From Bacillota bacterium (GTDB taxonomy: Bacteria > Bacillota > Negativicutes > CTSoil-072), in contig JAGFZV010000007.1 in assembly GCA_017889545.1 (NCBI GenBank), positions 1 through 64,000 of the forward strand: DNA of 64,000 nt, given 5' to 3'. Both the position numbers and the translations under genes were made by a program. The notes below the pieces were generated by a model. The model worked only from the letters and a program-made list of their open reading frames with translations, did no database searches and was not told the DNA's origin. Numbering within the stretch: the stretch's first letter is position 1; every line of letters starts with the position of its first letter. Below are positions 8,275 through 17,584 of the stretch, in pieces.

Positions 8275-10019
8275 TACGGCGTACCGTCCACGATCTGCTG
8301 TTCATACAGCGAATAATATGCATTTTTCTTTGCAATCAATTCCTGGTGGGTCCCTTGTTCAACAATCGTGCCATTTTCCATAACCACAATAAAATCTGCA
8401 TCCTTTACCGCCGCTACCCGTTGTGAAACAATCAAGCTGGTGCGGCCCGCTACGAATTTTTTCATATTTGCCAACAATTCTACTTGCGTCCGGTAGTCAA
8501 GCGCAGCAAAAATATCATCAAGAAGCAGCAATCCCGGCTGTTTGATCAATGCGCGGGCAATGCTAACCCGCTGCTGCTGTCCGCCGGAAAGCCGCCGTCC
8601 CTTTTCACCAAGAACGGTTTCAAATCCTTCTGTTCGCGTATCAATCGTTTCCTTCACGACTGCCGCCTTTGCCGCCGCCTGGATTTCGCCCGGGGAATAG
8701 TCTTTGTCAAAAGCAATATTCTCCCCTATAGTCCTAGAAAACAACAAACTATCTTGCGAAACATATCCGACCGCTTCCCGCAACTGACTATAGTCAATTG
8801 CATGAATTTCCTTATCATTGATAAAAATGCTTTTATAAGGCGGATCGTATAAACGAAGCAACAGTTTAAGCAATGTCGATTTTCCCGATCCGGTACGTCC
8901 GACAATTCCGACAGTAGCTCCGGAGGGAATAAATAAAGAAATATTCTGCAGGGCCGGAACATCCATCTGCGGATAAAAGAAAGTTAAATGCCTGATTGTA
9001 ATCCGGGGAACCGCCAATGAAAAAGATCCTGTCCCTTCCTGCTCCGGTGTTTCTTGTTCATACAATGGTTCAGCCAATAAGGCGGCAATCCGGTTAAGGG
9101 AGGCAGAACCGCGCTGTACGATATTCATGAGATAACCAAGACCCATGATCGGCCAGATAATCAGTCCCAAATAGCCGGTAAACGCTGTAAATTCGCCTAC
9201 GGAAATGATCCCATCGATCATCATTTTCCCACCGCTGTACAAAGCAATGACATAGCAAAACAACGGAGCAATATGAGTCAGCGGCATATAGGCCGCTTGT
9301 GTCCGGGCCAATACCATATTTGTTTTTACATTTTCTTCACTCAGAGCGGCAAAACGGTCAATAAAAGTTTTCTCAGCCGCAAACCCTTTAATAACACGAC
9401 TGCCCGAAAAAATCTCCTGTGAATACTCTGTCAGTTCACTGAATTTTTCCTGTACCGCCCGAAACCTTTTGTGAATGGTTTGCCCCAGCAAAGTTGCTGC
9501 CAGCAAGACGAGCGGCAACGGCAAAACGGAACGCCAGGTTAATTCCGCATTGATGCTCACAGCCATCACTGCAACGGATGCAAAACCCATGATAATCGCG
9601 TCGACAAACAGCATGGTTCCCAGGCCAACAGCCATTCGAACGGCTGTAATGTCATTCGTCATCAACGCCATTAGTTTCCCCGGCCCCTGCACATCATAAT
9701 AAGACATCGGCAAGCGAAGAGCGTGCAAAAACAATCGCTGACGCAAATAAAACTCGAGTCGTCGCGTTGTCCCCATAATGCACTCCCGATACAGATAGCG
9801 CGTTAAAGCAATCGCAATTGTGATCAGAAGCAACAATAACAAAGGCTTTCGTGGATCCGTACCCGGAATAAGAAAACCATCGATCGCCTGACCAATCAAA
9901 CGGGGAATGCCTAAATGTAAAAAATCAACAAAAATCAATAAAACGACACCCAATAAATAGAACATCCAGTATCGCGCAAAAAAAGGCCGCAAAATTTCCA
10001 GTTGTGTAATACGATGCAT
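8274..10019 (-). CDS. ABC exporter half-transporter, degenerate-site subunit
   Basis: A 581-residue half-transporter, first gene of a two-gene operon, start ATG after TGGAGGG. Six membrane helices precede an ATP-binding domain (about 335-581). Walker A is GRTGSGKST and the signature is canonical LSGGQ. Walker B ends LLLLDDIFAALD, with Asp in place of the catalytic Glu, and the H-loop reads VSQRVAAV, with Gln in place of His. These are the usual losses in the non-hydrolysing half of heterodimeric exporters, and the partner gene has the complementary altered signature. Substrate unknown; multidrug or lipid export is likely. Confidence 0.92.
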   Translation of the reverse strand: MHRITQLEILRPFFARYWMFYLLGVVLLIFVDFLHLGIPRLIGQAIDGFLIPGTDPRKPLLLLLLITIAIALTRYLYRECIMGTTRRLEFYLRQRLFLHALRLPMSYYDVQGPGKLMALMTNDITAVRMAVGLGTMLFVDAIIMGFASVAVMAVSINAELTWRSVLPLPLVLLAATLLGQTIHKRFRAVQEKFSELTEYSQEIFSGSRVIKGFAAEKTFIDRFAALSEENVKTNMVLARTQAAYMPLTHIAPLFCYVIALYSGGKMMIDGIISVGEFTAFTGYLGLIIWPIMGLGYLMNIVQRGSASLNRIAALLAEPLYEQETPEQEGTGSFSLAVPRITIRHLTFFYPQMDVPALQNISLFIPSGATVGIVGRTGSGKSTLLKLLLRLYDPPYKSIFINDKEIHAIDYSQLREAVGYVSQDSLLFSRTIGENIAFDKDYSPGEIQAAAKAAVVKETIDTRTEGFETVLGEKGRRLSGGQQQRVSIARALIKQPGLLLLDDIFAALDYRTQVELLANMKKFVAGRTSLIVSQRVAAVKDADFIVVMENGTIVEQGTHQELIAKKNAYYSLYEQQIVDGTP

Positions 10020-10096
10020 GGTATGCCCTCCAGCCGTTGTAAACCCCTGTACAGCAAAGCAACAAGCTCTTTACGACTATTATAATATAGGATGGC

Positions 10097-10150
10097 AAAA
10101 AAATCCTCCACAGAGTTAGCCCAAAACGCTTTCTCTATGAAGGATTTTTT
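10097..10150 (-). terminator. terminator of glutamine synthetase gene
   Basis: Minus-strand hairpin AAAAAATCCTTCATAGAG.../...CTCTGTGGAGGATTTTTTT directly after the stop codon. Confidence 0.85.
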
Positions 10151-10175
10151 AATTAATTATTGTTTTTAGTGTTTC

Positions 10176-12077
10176 TTACAGAATGTTTTTCTTGTAGTCT
10201 GCATAAGTTGCTTGTAACTCAGCTACTTTATCAGCCATTTCAATCTGCAACTGGGAAACCAAATCAAAGTTTCCGGCTGCGATACCTTCTTTGATGCAAG
10301 TAAACATGCTCTTATTGGCAAATGTATCTTTCGCCAACGCCGTTTTGAGAGCACTGATTTTATCCCAGTAGAACAGGTCCAAATCGCTCGCATCATCTCC
10401 GTTATGCAAACGCTGGCATGATTTTACAATTTCAAGATTTTCCGGAATAATGCGCGTCAGCAGTTCTACTCTCCAGCGGATCAATGCACCGGCGGCAAAA
10501 GCATCAATCAATTCCTGGCGAAGTACATTTCCGGCTTTAAGAACAGCCAGTTTTTCCGGATATTTGCCAAGATTTTGCATGTTCTCCCATACCGTAGCAG
10601 GAGGAACGCTGAACAAACGGCCACGCTCTTCAGCAGTATAATCTTCGAATACGTCGTGTTCGCTGCGGTATGCTCTTTCTGTTTCCAGATAGAACCCTGG
10701 AACACCAGGCTCTTTGGAAAGTTCTTCCTCCAGCGCTTTAGTCGTTTTGCCCGAAGCAATAGCAGCCTTCACTCCATCTAGAAGGCTCAAATAAATGGTT
10801 GCTAACGCCACATAGGTGTTTGTATACGGGTTCGGCGAGCGAACTTCAAAGCGGGTAGCCATCGGATTATTGACATCACGCACCAAACCAGCCAAGATTG
10901 TACGGTTACGGGAAGGAATTTCCGGAGTATGCCCAAGAGAAGTAACGATACAAACCGGAGCTTCAAAACCTGGTTTCAGACGGTTCAAGGAATCGTTCGT
11001 GGAAGAAATGAATGGGTTGATGACTTCATAGTTTTTCAACACGCCCATGATGCTGCCATAGCCAATCGCACTCATGAAATCCTTCTTCATATCGCTTGGC
11101 GCAAACAAGTTAACCACTTTGCCGGATTTCATTTTCGCAGCAAGTCCGATATGAGTATGCTCTCCGCTGCCGGCTACGCCGATAATCGGTTTCGCTTTGA
11201 ATGTAACTTCCAACCCGTTGGCACGGAATACTTCTCTGATGATAATTCGAGCTTGCAGTTCATTATCAGCAGTCTGAACTCCGGACGCGAAGCGCCAATC
11301 TACTTCGATCTGCTCCATTACATGGCTCAGATGACCGCCTTCACTAATTTGCGCTTTTACACCGCCAACTTCTTTATGGCCCATTTCAGGCTCAAGACCA
11401 TAGTTGCCCAACATGAGCATAACTTGTTCTAAAGCAGTGCGAACTTCTCCACGGGTCCGTTGCCAATATTGTTCCTGCATAACCTGGGAGGCATGCAATT
11501 CCGCAACTTCAGCTTTATTCGTCGGCGTTTTGACCCAGAATTCCAATTCGGTTGCCGAGGTAAAGATGATATCTTCAATCTCTGCGACGTTGATATGTTC
11601 TAAACCAGAAATCTGCGGATATTTTTTGAACAAAGCCAGTAATTCCGCTTTCACATAATCCAAGCTTTGCGCCAAAATGGAACGGGAATCAACTCTCATG
11701 CCATTATGAACGAGAAAGGCAGGGATACGAAGCGTACCGGTCGGTTTACCTGTTCCTTCATCAATATATTCAAAGTTATAGTCTACGAACCAATTCACAT
11801 CCGGATCGGCCAACATATCGACTTTTGCATTGTTCAGCGTAGCGATTCCAGTCAGAACAACGGAAGAACCATCCGTTTGAACTGCGCCGCCGCTGTAAAA
11901 ATCTTCAATGTCTTTCAGGAACAATTTCATCGGAATCTTTTCATCAGTATCATTACCGGCAAGATCGACGCCTACAAGGGAGGCAAATTTAATTTCCGGG
12001 TGATCTTTTAGTAAATTGACCAATTCTTCCTTGCTGTACTGTCCTGCGGGGATCACATAGAGTAAATCATTTACCAT
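10176..12077 (-). CDS. glnA: glutamine synthetase, long form
   Basis: A 633-residue glutamine synthetase (glutamate + NH3 + ATP to glutamine). The beta-grasp N-terminal domain covers about residues 15-105. The catalytic domain shows metal/glutamate-binding segments TELEFWV near 171, EPEMGHKEVGG near 231, AGSGEHTHIGLA near 310 and the arginine region SRNRTI near 395. It is longer than GS-I (about 445-470) because of a helical C-terminal extension from about residue 500, as in some clostridial enzymes. The leader contains a promoter and a terminator hairpin before the gene, so expression is probably set by attenuation. Confidence 0.9.
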   Translation of the reverse strand: MVNDLLYVIPAGQYSKEELVNLLKDHPEIKFASLVGVDLAGNDTDEKIPMKLFLKDIEDFYSGGAVQTDGSSVVLTGIATLNNAKVDMLADPDVNWFVDYNFEYIDEGTGKPTGTLRIPAFLVHNGMRVDSRSILAQSLDYVKAELLALFKKYPQISGLEHINVAEIEDIIFTSATELEFWVKTPTNKAEVAELHASQVMQEQYWQRTRGEVRTALEQVMLMLGNYGLEPEMGHKEVGGVKAQISEGGHLSHVMEQIEVDWRFASGVQTADNELQARIIIREVFRANGLEVTFKAKPIIGVAGSGEHTHIGLAAKMKSGKVVNLFAPSDMKKDFMSAIGYGSIMGVLKNYEVINPFISSTNDSLNRLKPGFEAPVCIVTSLGHTPEIPSRNRTILAGLVRDVNNPMATRFEVRSPNPYTNTYVALATIYLSLLDGVKAAIASGKTTKALEEELSKEPGVPGFYLETERAYRSEHDVFEDYTAEERGRLFSVPPATVWENMQNLGKYPEKLAVLKAGNVLRQELIDAFAAGALIRWRVELLTRIIPENLEIVKSCQRLHNGDDASDLDLFYWDKISALKTALAKDTFANKSMFTCIKEGIAAGNFDLVSQLQIEMADKVAELQATYADYKKNIL

Positions 12078-12146
12078 AAACAGTCACCTCTTCTTCGTAT
12101 TTTTTGTTTTATTATGAATTTGGGCATAGGCTGGACGTGGGCTTTC

Positions 12147-12221
12147 TAAAAAAAGCAAAAACATCCCAGGCCATCATTAATAATGTAACAATTAAGATAG
12201 CTGGGAAGTCATCATTGACTT
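12147..12221 (-). promoter_or_regulatory. attenuator in glnA leader, possible ANTAR target
   Basis: Between the promoter and the gene lies a strong hairpin, TCCCAG-CTATC pairing with GATGGC-CTGGGA around a bulged C, followed by TGTTTTTGCTTTTTTT: an intrinsic terminator upstream of the gene. Just before it, AAGTC-AATGAT-GACTT can fold with a six-base loop having A at position 1 and G at position 4. That is the signature of RNA hairpins bound by ANTAR antitermination proteins, known regulators of nitrogen genes in Clostridia. A second such hairpin is not obvious, so the ANTAR reading is tentative; the terminator is firm. Confidence 0.6.
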
Positions 12222-12257
12222 ATCAAATATTTTTTTCACCTTGCCCTGTCGTAAATC

Positions 12258-12285
12258 AGTATACCATAAAAATAGCTTTTGTCCA
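12258..12285 (-). promoter_or_regulatory. glnA promoter
   Basis: Minus strand TGGACA (12280-12285), 16-base spacer, TATACT (12258-12263). The only good sigma-A match upstream of the leader. Confidence 0.6.
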
Positions 12286-12345
12286 GTCAAAAAATAAAAT
12301 CATATTTTTCTGAAAACATCTTGTTGTTCCGGCAGGTTAGGCATT

Positions 12346-12522
12346 TTAAAAACATCCGAGTTGACATTTGCTGATTTTAATTTTTAGAGTTTCCGCCTTT
12401 TCCCCGATTTCCAGCAAGGTCCAATCATATTGTTCCGCGATACGATGAGCAGCAGCGCAAGTCAAGCGCCGATCAACCGCATTCGCAAGAACGACCTGCT
12501 CCAAGTCTGGTTTTTCTGTCAT
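12346..12522 (-). CDS. 58-residue protein ending CQLGCF
   Basis: A small protein of unknown function. The ATG at 12522 is preceded by GGAAGGAGG with correct spacing; the longer ORF in the track lacks such a site. The sequence looks like a short helix-turn-helix-like unit (RRLTCAAAHRIAEQYDWTLLEIGEKAETL) followed by the tail KIKISKCQLGCF, with two closely spaced C-terminal cysteines that could bind metal or act in redox chemistry. It lies 34 bases downstream of a secreted protein gene and probably shares its transcript. Confidence 0.7.
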   Translation of the reverse strand: MTEKPDLEQVVLANAVDRRLTCAAAHRIAEQYDWTLLEIGEKAETLKIKISKCQLGCF

Positions 12523-12556
12523 TGAATTTCGCCTCCTTCCTACAGCATTGGTCGCT

Positions 12557-13270
12557 TCAAGTCCTATGTAAGAAGCCGGGAACTGCCGCAGCCAATTTCG
12601 ATGCAAAAGAAAGGCGGGTCTCCAAAAGGAGATATCCTTCTTTCGTTTGAACGCCGGTTACCTGCAATTCATCCGCCAGTCGACACCCTAGCAAGTTAAT
12701 TTGTCCAACTCTGGTTGTATACAAGTAGTCATGAAAATTCACCGTCACGGTATTCCCTTTGATCGCAACCGACAAGTCCTTCCCAGAAACAGGATTTCCA
12801 TAAATTTTACTTAGCATGGCTACGCTTACCCGCGAGAAAAGCCACGACACGAACGGTTTATCCGGCAAATTCTTGTTGAGTACCCGAAAAGTGAGCGAAG
12901 ATGCAGCCCTATCATGATGGATTTCTTCTACCACGCCAGCTATTTTAATTCGACCGAGCGCTTGCGTACCGACTTCCAGATTGATTTGTCCATTTTCGTG
13001 TGATGTAAAAGTAATCCCATCAATCCGCGAATTTTCGACTATATTTTCAGCCAATAGTTCGTTCATCACTTGATCGGTGATTACAACGCGGCCTGCCTGC
13101 ATTTCATTAAAAGTCTGCGCATCCCAAATTTCGCTTAATAAAATGATTGTTTTTTCTTCGGGCATCCATTGCCCAGCGTCCGGCCACGCCGGATAGGCTG
13201 TTGCCGTTACTGCCGGCTGAGCAAAAAACAATCCGCTCGCCACTAATACGATCATCGCAAGTTTATTCAT
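12557..13270 (-). CDS. secreted protein of unknown function
   Basis: A 237-residue protein with a clear signal peptide (hydrophobic 5-22, cleavage near VTATA). The remainder is rich in beta-strand and amphipathic segments, with phrases such as RIKIAGVVEEI and NTVTVNFHDYL that recall lipid-binding DUF2993/LmeA-like proteins, but the match is not certain. Start ATG about 10 bases after GAGGAG. It lies 20 bases behind the divergent polysaccharide deacetylase gene, so an envelope role is likely. Confidence 0.7.
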   Translation of the reverse strand: MNKLAMIVLVASGLFFAQPAVTATAYPAWPDAGQWMPEEKTIILLSEIWDAQTFNEMQAGRVVITDQVMNELLAENIVENSRIDGITFTSHENGQINLEVGTQALGRIKIAGVVEEIHHDRAASSLTFRVLNKNLPDKPFVSWLFSRVSVAMLSKIYGNPVSGKDLSVAIKGNTVTVNFHDYLYTTRVGQINLLGCRLADELQVTGVQTKEGYLLLETRLSFASKLAAAVPGFLHRT

Positions 13271-13290
13271 CTGCCACAGTCTCCTCTGAC

Positions 13291-14559
13291 TTACCTGACC
13301 AATTGTGAAACAAAAACCAGCCGTACTCCATTCGCTTCAAGTTCAGGGATCATTTCACGAATCGCCATTGCAGTATTGGTCCTCGCATGACCAATAACGG
13401 TCACGCTCCCATTTTTTGCAGCCATCCTCTGTGCCGTCCGCAATTGATTTTTTATGTAGCCTATGTCAGAACTGTTGTCAAGAAACAAGTCGTTTTCTCC
13501 TGTACGCATTACCATTTGCCTCGCCATATCCATTCCAACAGTTTGTCCGCTTGTACGGCTGTCAATAAAGAACAACTGGTTATTGCGCATAACAGACAAA
13601 GCGGCCTGCATGACCCGGCGATCAGCGGTTGCGCGAGACCCTTGGTGATTGTTCACTCCAATTGCTTCCGGGGTATGCTGGAGGGCCCTGAGTACAATGT
13701 CTTGAATTTGCGCCTCCGTCATCTGTACAGTGATCATATCTTTTTCTACTTGATCCGGAAGTGTCATCGGCTCCATTGGCAAGTGCAATAAAACTTGATG
13801 TCCTGAACCGGCGCCTCTTTCTGCCGCCATTCGACTATATTGTTTGTACGGCAGGACGGAAAAAGTAATCGGCCTGTCTATCGCGGCAAACATCTCAATT
13901 GGTTCTGTCTGATAACCAAAATCGTCAATAATAATAGCCATTGAGACGCCTGGCCCGGAAGGCCGGACCGGCAAAGCCGGCGTTTGCGGCGGAACTTGTA
14001 TCGGTGATGACGGTTTCTCACTGCCTATATACAAGCGATCGGTGATAATGGTCAATGTGTCGCCCGCTAAAATCTCTTTAAACCCAATATCCATTCTGGT
14101 TACGGAACGTCCCTGATAATGATCCGGCTGCATGGCGAGGATTTCTCCGCCAGCCCTGGCAACCGAACTCTGCAATAATTGACGAAGCTTCTCCGGCGTC
14201 TTATCTTGCGGCGCTGTAACCTGCGTTTGCCAAGTACGCCACCGGATCAATCCTTCTCCACCTTGCCGCGGCGTTTCCTTCTGAAGTTCTTTCTTTTCGC
14301 CGACCGGTATCCCATTCGTGGATAAACCGTTATCCACTGCGTTGTGCAGCTTTATCGACATTTCACTATAATCAGCCACTGTTCCCGAACTTGTCTTCTC
14401 AATTGATGGGGGCAATGGTTTACTCCCCTGCTCCGGTTTATGGCTAATATAATAATAAAGACCAGCAGTAACAATAAACAACAGTAATAATACAGTCAAT
14501 TTCCGGGAAGGTCTTGAAGATCTTGAAGGTCTTGCAGGTTTCGAAGGTTTTTTTGCCAT
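13291..14559 (-). CDS. divergent polysaccharide deacetylase (YibQ/DUF610 family)
   Basis: A 422-residue membrane-anchored exported protein. A basic Ser/Arg/Pro-rich N-terminus precedes one membrane helix (about 20-40) and a low-complexity linker. The YibQ-type divergent deacetylase domain runs from about 205 to the end: MAIIIDDFGYQ, HLPMEP, GVNNHQGSRATAD, FIDSRTSG and VIGHARTNT. Its conserved His/Asp residues fit a metal-dependent deacetylase fold. The family is typical of diderm bacteria, often near envelope proteases. A secreted protein gene follows closely. Confidence 0.87.
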   Translation of the reverse strand: MAKKPSKPARPSRSSRPSRKLTVLLLLFIVTAGLYYYISHKPEQGSKPLPPSIEKTSSGTVADYSEMSIKLHNAVDNGLSTNGIPVGEKKELQKETPRQGGEGLIRWRTWQTQVTAPQDKTPEKLRQLLQSSVARAGGEILAMQPDHYQGRSVTRMDIGFKEILAGDTLTIITDRLYIGSEKPSSPIQVPPQTPALPVRPSGPGVSMAIIIDDFGYQTEPIEMFAAIDRPITFSVLPYKQYSRMAAERGAGSGHQVLLHLPMEPMTLPDQVEKDMITVQMTEAQIQDIVLRALQHTPEAIGVNNHQGSRATADRRVMQAALSVMRNNQLFFIDSRTSGQTVGMDMARQMVMRTGENDLFLDNSSDIGYIKNQLRTAQRMAAKNGSVTVIGHARTNTAMAIREMIPELEANGVRLVFVSQLVR

Positions 14560-14645
14560 CTTGTTGCTCCTGTCAGAATATCGATTAATCCATATCTAAA
14601 ACAAAAAACATACTGTCAAAACACGTCCTAATACTGGGCATTCCT

Positions 14646-15362
14646 TCATTCACCCGCCAACGAAATTTTGCCAGCCGAATAATGCGGCACGATGGGAAAT
14701 AGATCGGTCTGCAAACAATATGTGATTTCATTCAGACGGTTCAGTTCTCGTAACCGCTGTCCATTCCGGCTGTTGCCTGCTATTTCAAGAATTTTTGATT
14801 TTGCTTGTTGATACATCAGCAAAGCGCCGGCCGCAGAATCGGTCAGGATCATTTCGCCGGTCTCCGTTAATGTCTGCACGAGCAATCCGGCACATAATGC
14901 GTCTTCGAGTGAAAAAGTACGATCCGTTCCGGCACAGACAATAACAATATTCTTTTCGTATCGTCTTGCTTCCCGGCACACGGCTCCAGCATTGATAAAC
15001 GAACCGATCAGCGTGCAGTAGGCCGTTTCTGTCGCTTTAACCGCCGCTGTGCCATTGCTGGTGGTCATGATCACCGTTTGGTCAGCGACTTTCGTCCGGG
15101 AAAATTCGAACGGTGAATTCCCCATGTCACAGCCATCCATCTTAATCGATTGCCGTTCTCCGGCAAGCAAAACAGATCCAGCCTGTTTTGCCAATCGATG
15201 AGCCTCAACAAGCGACAAGACAGGGATAATTGTTTTGCAGCCGTTGGAAAAAGCCGTCACGATACAGGTTGTCGCCCGGAATATATCCAATACAATGCAA
15301 ACCGCATCCGAGAGATTGTTTTCAGCAATTTCCTGCGGTAAAAATGCAACATCTAGTTTCAT
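14646..15362 (-). CDS. comB: 2-phosphosulfolactate phosphatase family protein
   Basis: A 238-residue ComB-family Mg-dependent phosphatase. Motifs include IVLDIFRATTCIV near residue 25, AGERQSIKMDGCDMGNSPFEF near 67 and IMTTSNGTAA near 98, followed by VCAGTDRTFSLEDALCAG near 143. In methanogens ComB acts in coenzyme M synthesis; in bacteria the same family is widespread and its physiological substrate is often unknown. No comA or sulfolactate genes are nearby. ATG after GGAGAGG. Confidence 0.85.
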   Translation of the reverse strand: MKLDVAFLPQEIAENNLSDAVCIVLDIFRATTCIVTAFSNGCKTIIPVLSLVEAHRLAKQAGSVLLAGERQSIKMDGCDMGNSPFEFSRTKVADQTVIMTTSNGTAAVKATETAYCTLIGSFINAGAVCREARRYEKNIVIVCAGTDRTFSLEDALCAGLLVQTLTETGEMILTDSAAGALLMYQQAKSKILEIAGNSRNGQRLRELNRLNEITYCLQTDLFPIVPHYSAGKISLAGE

Positions 15363-15393
15363 GAATCCATATCCTCTCCATTATATGCATCAG

Positions 15394-15675
15394 CTATAAA
15401 TATTCAGCCGTGATATCAACCAGTTCTGCCTCTGCGTTATCATATACAATCTGTCGGATGATTTCGATCTGTTTTTGCAGTATGAAACGATCAGCGCCGG
15501 CCATTGCCGCAGTGATCACGGCCCTTTGCCAGTTGTCCTGAAAGTCGGTTTCCGCCACTGACGCGTTGCAGCGCGCTTTAATGCGGCCAATAATACTTTT
15601 TACAACATGTCGTTTCTCTTTTAACGAAGCAGCGCCTGGTATCAGCAGCTCGATTTCACACACGACGGCGCTCAT
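15394..15675 (-). CDS. DUF503 (YlxP-like) protein
   Basis: A 93-residue protein of the DUF503 family: a small ferredoxin-like fold with SLKEKRHVVKSIIGRIKARCNASVAE, the family hallmark. Its Bacillus relative YlxP lies in the rbfA-truB cluster and is thought to touch ribosome function; here it is separated from that cluster. The start ATG at 15675 overlaps the stop of the YjbQ gene by four bases (ATGA), implying translational coupling. The track start is five codons too early. Confidence 0.85.
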   Translation of the reverse strand: MSAVVCEIELLIPGAASLKEKRHVVKSIIGRIKARCNASVAETDFQDNWQRAVITAAMAGADRFILQKQIEIIRQIVYDNAEAELVDITAEYL

Positions 15676-16067
15676 AATGCACCTCCACAATTTACGCAGA
15701 CTGTCCTGCGGCGGGGACCGTCAAATTCTCCAAGATAGATGCCTTGCCACGTTCCCAAAAACAGCCGGTAATTTTCAATCGGAATAAATACGGATGATCC
15801 CAACAAGGAAGCTTGAATATGAGCCCGGGAATTCCCTTCTGAATGGCGATAAGCTAAACGGGGAACCATTTCTTCCAGCCCAGCGATGATGTCTTTCACT
15901 ACATCCGGATCAGCATTTTCATTGATAGTGACCCCGGCTGTCGTATGCGGCACAAAGACTTGACACAGACCATCCTTAACCGAACTGGCCGCCACGGCGT
16001 CTTTTACAGCAGCAGTTATATCCACCATACCGATTTTTGGCGTAGACACATAGAACTTTTCGATCAT
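15672..16067 (-). CDS. YjbQ/UPF0047 family protein
   Basis: A 131-residue protein of the YjbQ (UPF0047) family. It carries the conserved FVPHTTAGVTINENADPDV segment near residue 40, then RHSEGNSRAHIQASLLGSS and GTWQGIYLGEFDGPRRR. Members have been reported to have weak thiamine-phosphate synthase activity, but their main role is unclear. The ATG at 16067 follows GGTGAGGG; the track start is twelve codons upstream without a site. Coupled by ATGA to the DUF503 gene. Confidence 0.87.
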   Translation of the reverse strand: MIEKFYVSTPKIGMVDITAAVKDAVAASSVKDGLCQVFVPHTTAGVTINENADPDVVKDIIAGLEEMVPRLAYRHSEGNSRAHIQASLLGSSVFIPIENYRLFLGTWQGIYLGEFDGPRRRTVCVNCGGAL

Positions 16068-16129
16068 ATCCCTCACCGCCTTCCTGTTAAAATATTTCAA
16101 CAAGGTAAAACAAAAATCCTACCTTGCTC

Positions 16130-17584
16130 TTAACCCCAAAATTTCCTGATAATTTCAGTTCGCGGAGGCGGTGTTAGTTTGCTGACGGCAACAAATACGA
16201 CGAGTCCGATAAGCAAAGGCAGAATAATTGTATGCGTGCCAAACGGACGTGTCCAAAAATAATGGCAGTACAGATAGGCGGCACATCCGGAAATCATCGA
16301 TGCCAAGGCTCCGTGATCATTGGCTCCTTTCCAATACAAACCCAAAAGTATCGGCCATAGAAAAACAGATTCCATGCCCGCAAGCGCAAAGAGATTGAGC
16401 CAGACAAGAAAATCCGGCGGCCGGAATGAAATTGCAAATACCAAAATGCCGGTTATAAGGGTAATGATCATGCTTACCTTGCGAATAAACGCTTCCTCCG
16501 GATTGGGATTAACGTAACTGACGTACAAATCTTTGATAATGGTGCTGGATAACACCAATAACTGCGAACTGACCGTAGACATAATCGCCGCTAGCGGCGC
16601 GGTAAGGAATAAACCGGCCAGCCATGGGTTAAGCGTTAATTTCGTCAATTCAGGAATGACGGTGTCGCCAATCTTAATCGCGGGATCAATAGCCTTACCA
16701 ATACTGCCGATTAAATGCATTCCCAACATCAAAAAACCAGTGAAAACAGTCCCTATAACAATCGCTGTATGCATCGCACGGGTGTCTTTGTATCCCATGC
16801 CCCGGACAGCTACTTGCGGCAGGCCGATAACACCAAAGCCTACCAAAATCCAAAAGGAGGCAATCCAAGGAACAGTGATAAAATGGTTTAAACCAAAAGG
16901 AGTGATCAAGTCAGGGTTTACGGCAGCCAGTTTCCCCATAACGGCCCCGACGCCTCCGCCATAGGTAAACACGCCAACCAGCAACACCAAGGTACCGGCA
17001 AACATCACGATCCCCTGCGCAGTGTCGGTTAATACAACGCCCCGGAACCCGCCAAATGTTACGTAAAAGACTACAACGCCAGCAAAAATAAATAACGCCG
17101 TTTCATAAGAATAGCCTGTCATCGATTGAAACAGCCGCGCACCGCCAATAAACTGGACTGCAATCGCTGCCAGAAAAAAACCAATGACCCCCATCACTGA
17201 CAACACAATAACCGCTTTACTTTCGTAACGGTGCTTCAAAAAATCAATCACCGTTACCGCCTGTATCTTCCTGCCTACAATCGCAAACCGTTTACCCAGT
17301 ACACCCAAAACGAGGTACCCTACCGGAAGTTGTGTCATAGCCAAAAGAACCCAGCCTAATCCTTGTGAATAAGCAACCCCTGGTCCGGCAATAAAGCTTC
17401 CGGCGCTAATATACGTCGTTGTCAGGGTCATCGCTAATACAAAGCCGCCCATGCCGCGTCCGCCTAAAAAATATTCTTCCATAAAGCCGCCCTTCGCGGC
17501 AATATTTAATTTTGCTCCCCACAAGCCAATACCAAGATTAATCGCCATATACACAACCATGACGACGAGAATTTCCCATTGCAC
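16130..17584 (-). CDS. panF: sodium/pantothenate symporter
   Basis: A 484-residue sodium:solute symporter with about 13 membrane helices, imports pantothenate for coenzyme A synthesis. SSF hallmarks are EEYFLGGRGMGG near residue 35, TTTYISAGSFIAGPGVAY near 55 and VTFGGFRGVVLTDTAQG near 185. The GTG at 17584 is preceded by GAGGGGG and shares its G with the TAG stop of yhdT, so the two are coupled; the track start lies 11 codons upstream. The PanF-YhdT pair is a conserved arrangement, which strengthens the substrate call. Confidence 0.9.
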   Translation of the reverse strand: MQWEILVVMVVYMAINLGIGLWGAKLNIAAKGGFMEEYFLGGRGMGGFVLAMTLTTTYISAGSFIAGPGVAYSQGLGWVLLAMTQLPVGYLVLGVLGKRFAIVGRKIQAVTVIDFLKHRYESKAVIVLSVMGVIGFFLAAIAVQFIGGARLFQSMTGYSYETALFIFAGVVVFYVTFGGFRGVVLTDTAQGIVMFAGTLVLLVGVFTYGGGVGAVMGKLAAVNPDLITPFGLNHFITVPWIASFWILVGFGVIGLPQVAVRGMGYKDTRAMHTAIVIGTVFTGFLMLGMHLIGSIGKAIDPAIKIGDTVIPELTKLTLNPWLAGLFLTAPLAAIMSTVSSQLLVLSSTIIKDLYVSYVNPNPEEAFIRKVSMIITLITGILVFAISFRPPDFLVWLNLFALAGMESVFLWPILLGLYWKGANDHGALASMISGCAAYLYCHYFWTRPFGTHTIILPLLIGLVVFVAVSKLTPPPRTEIIRKFWG

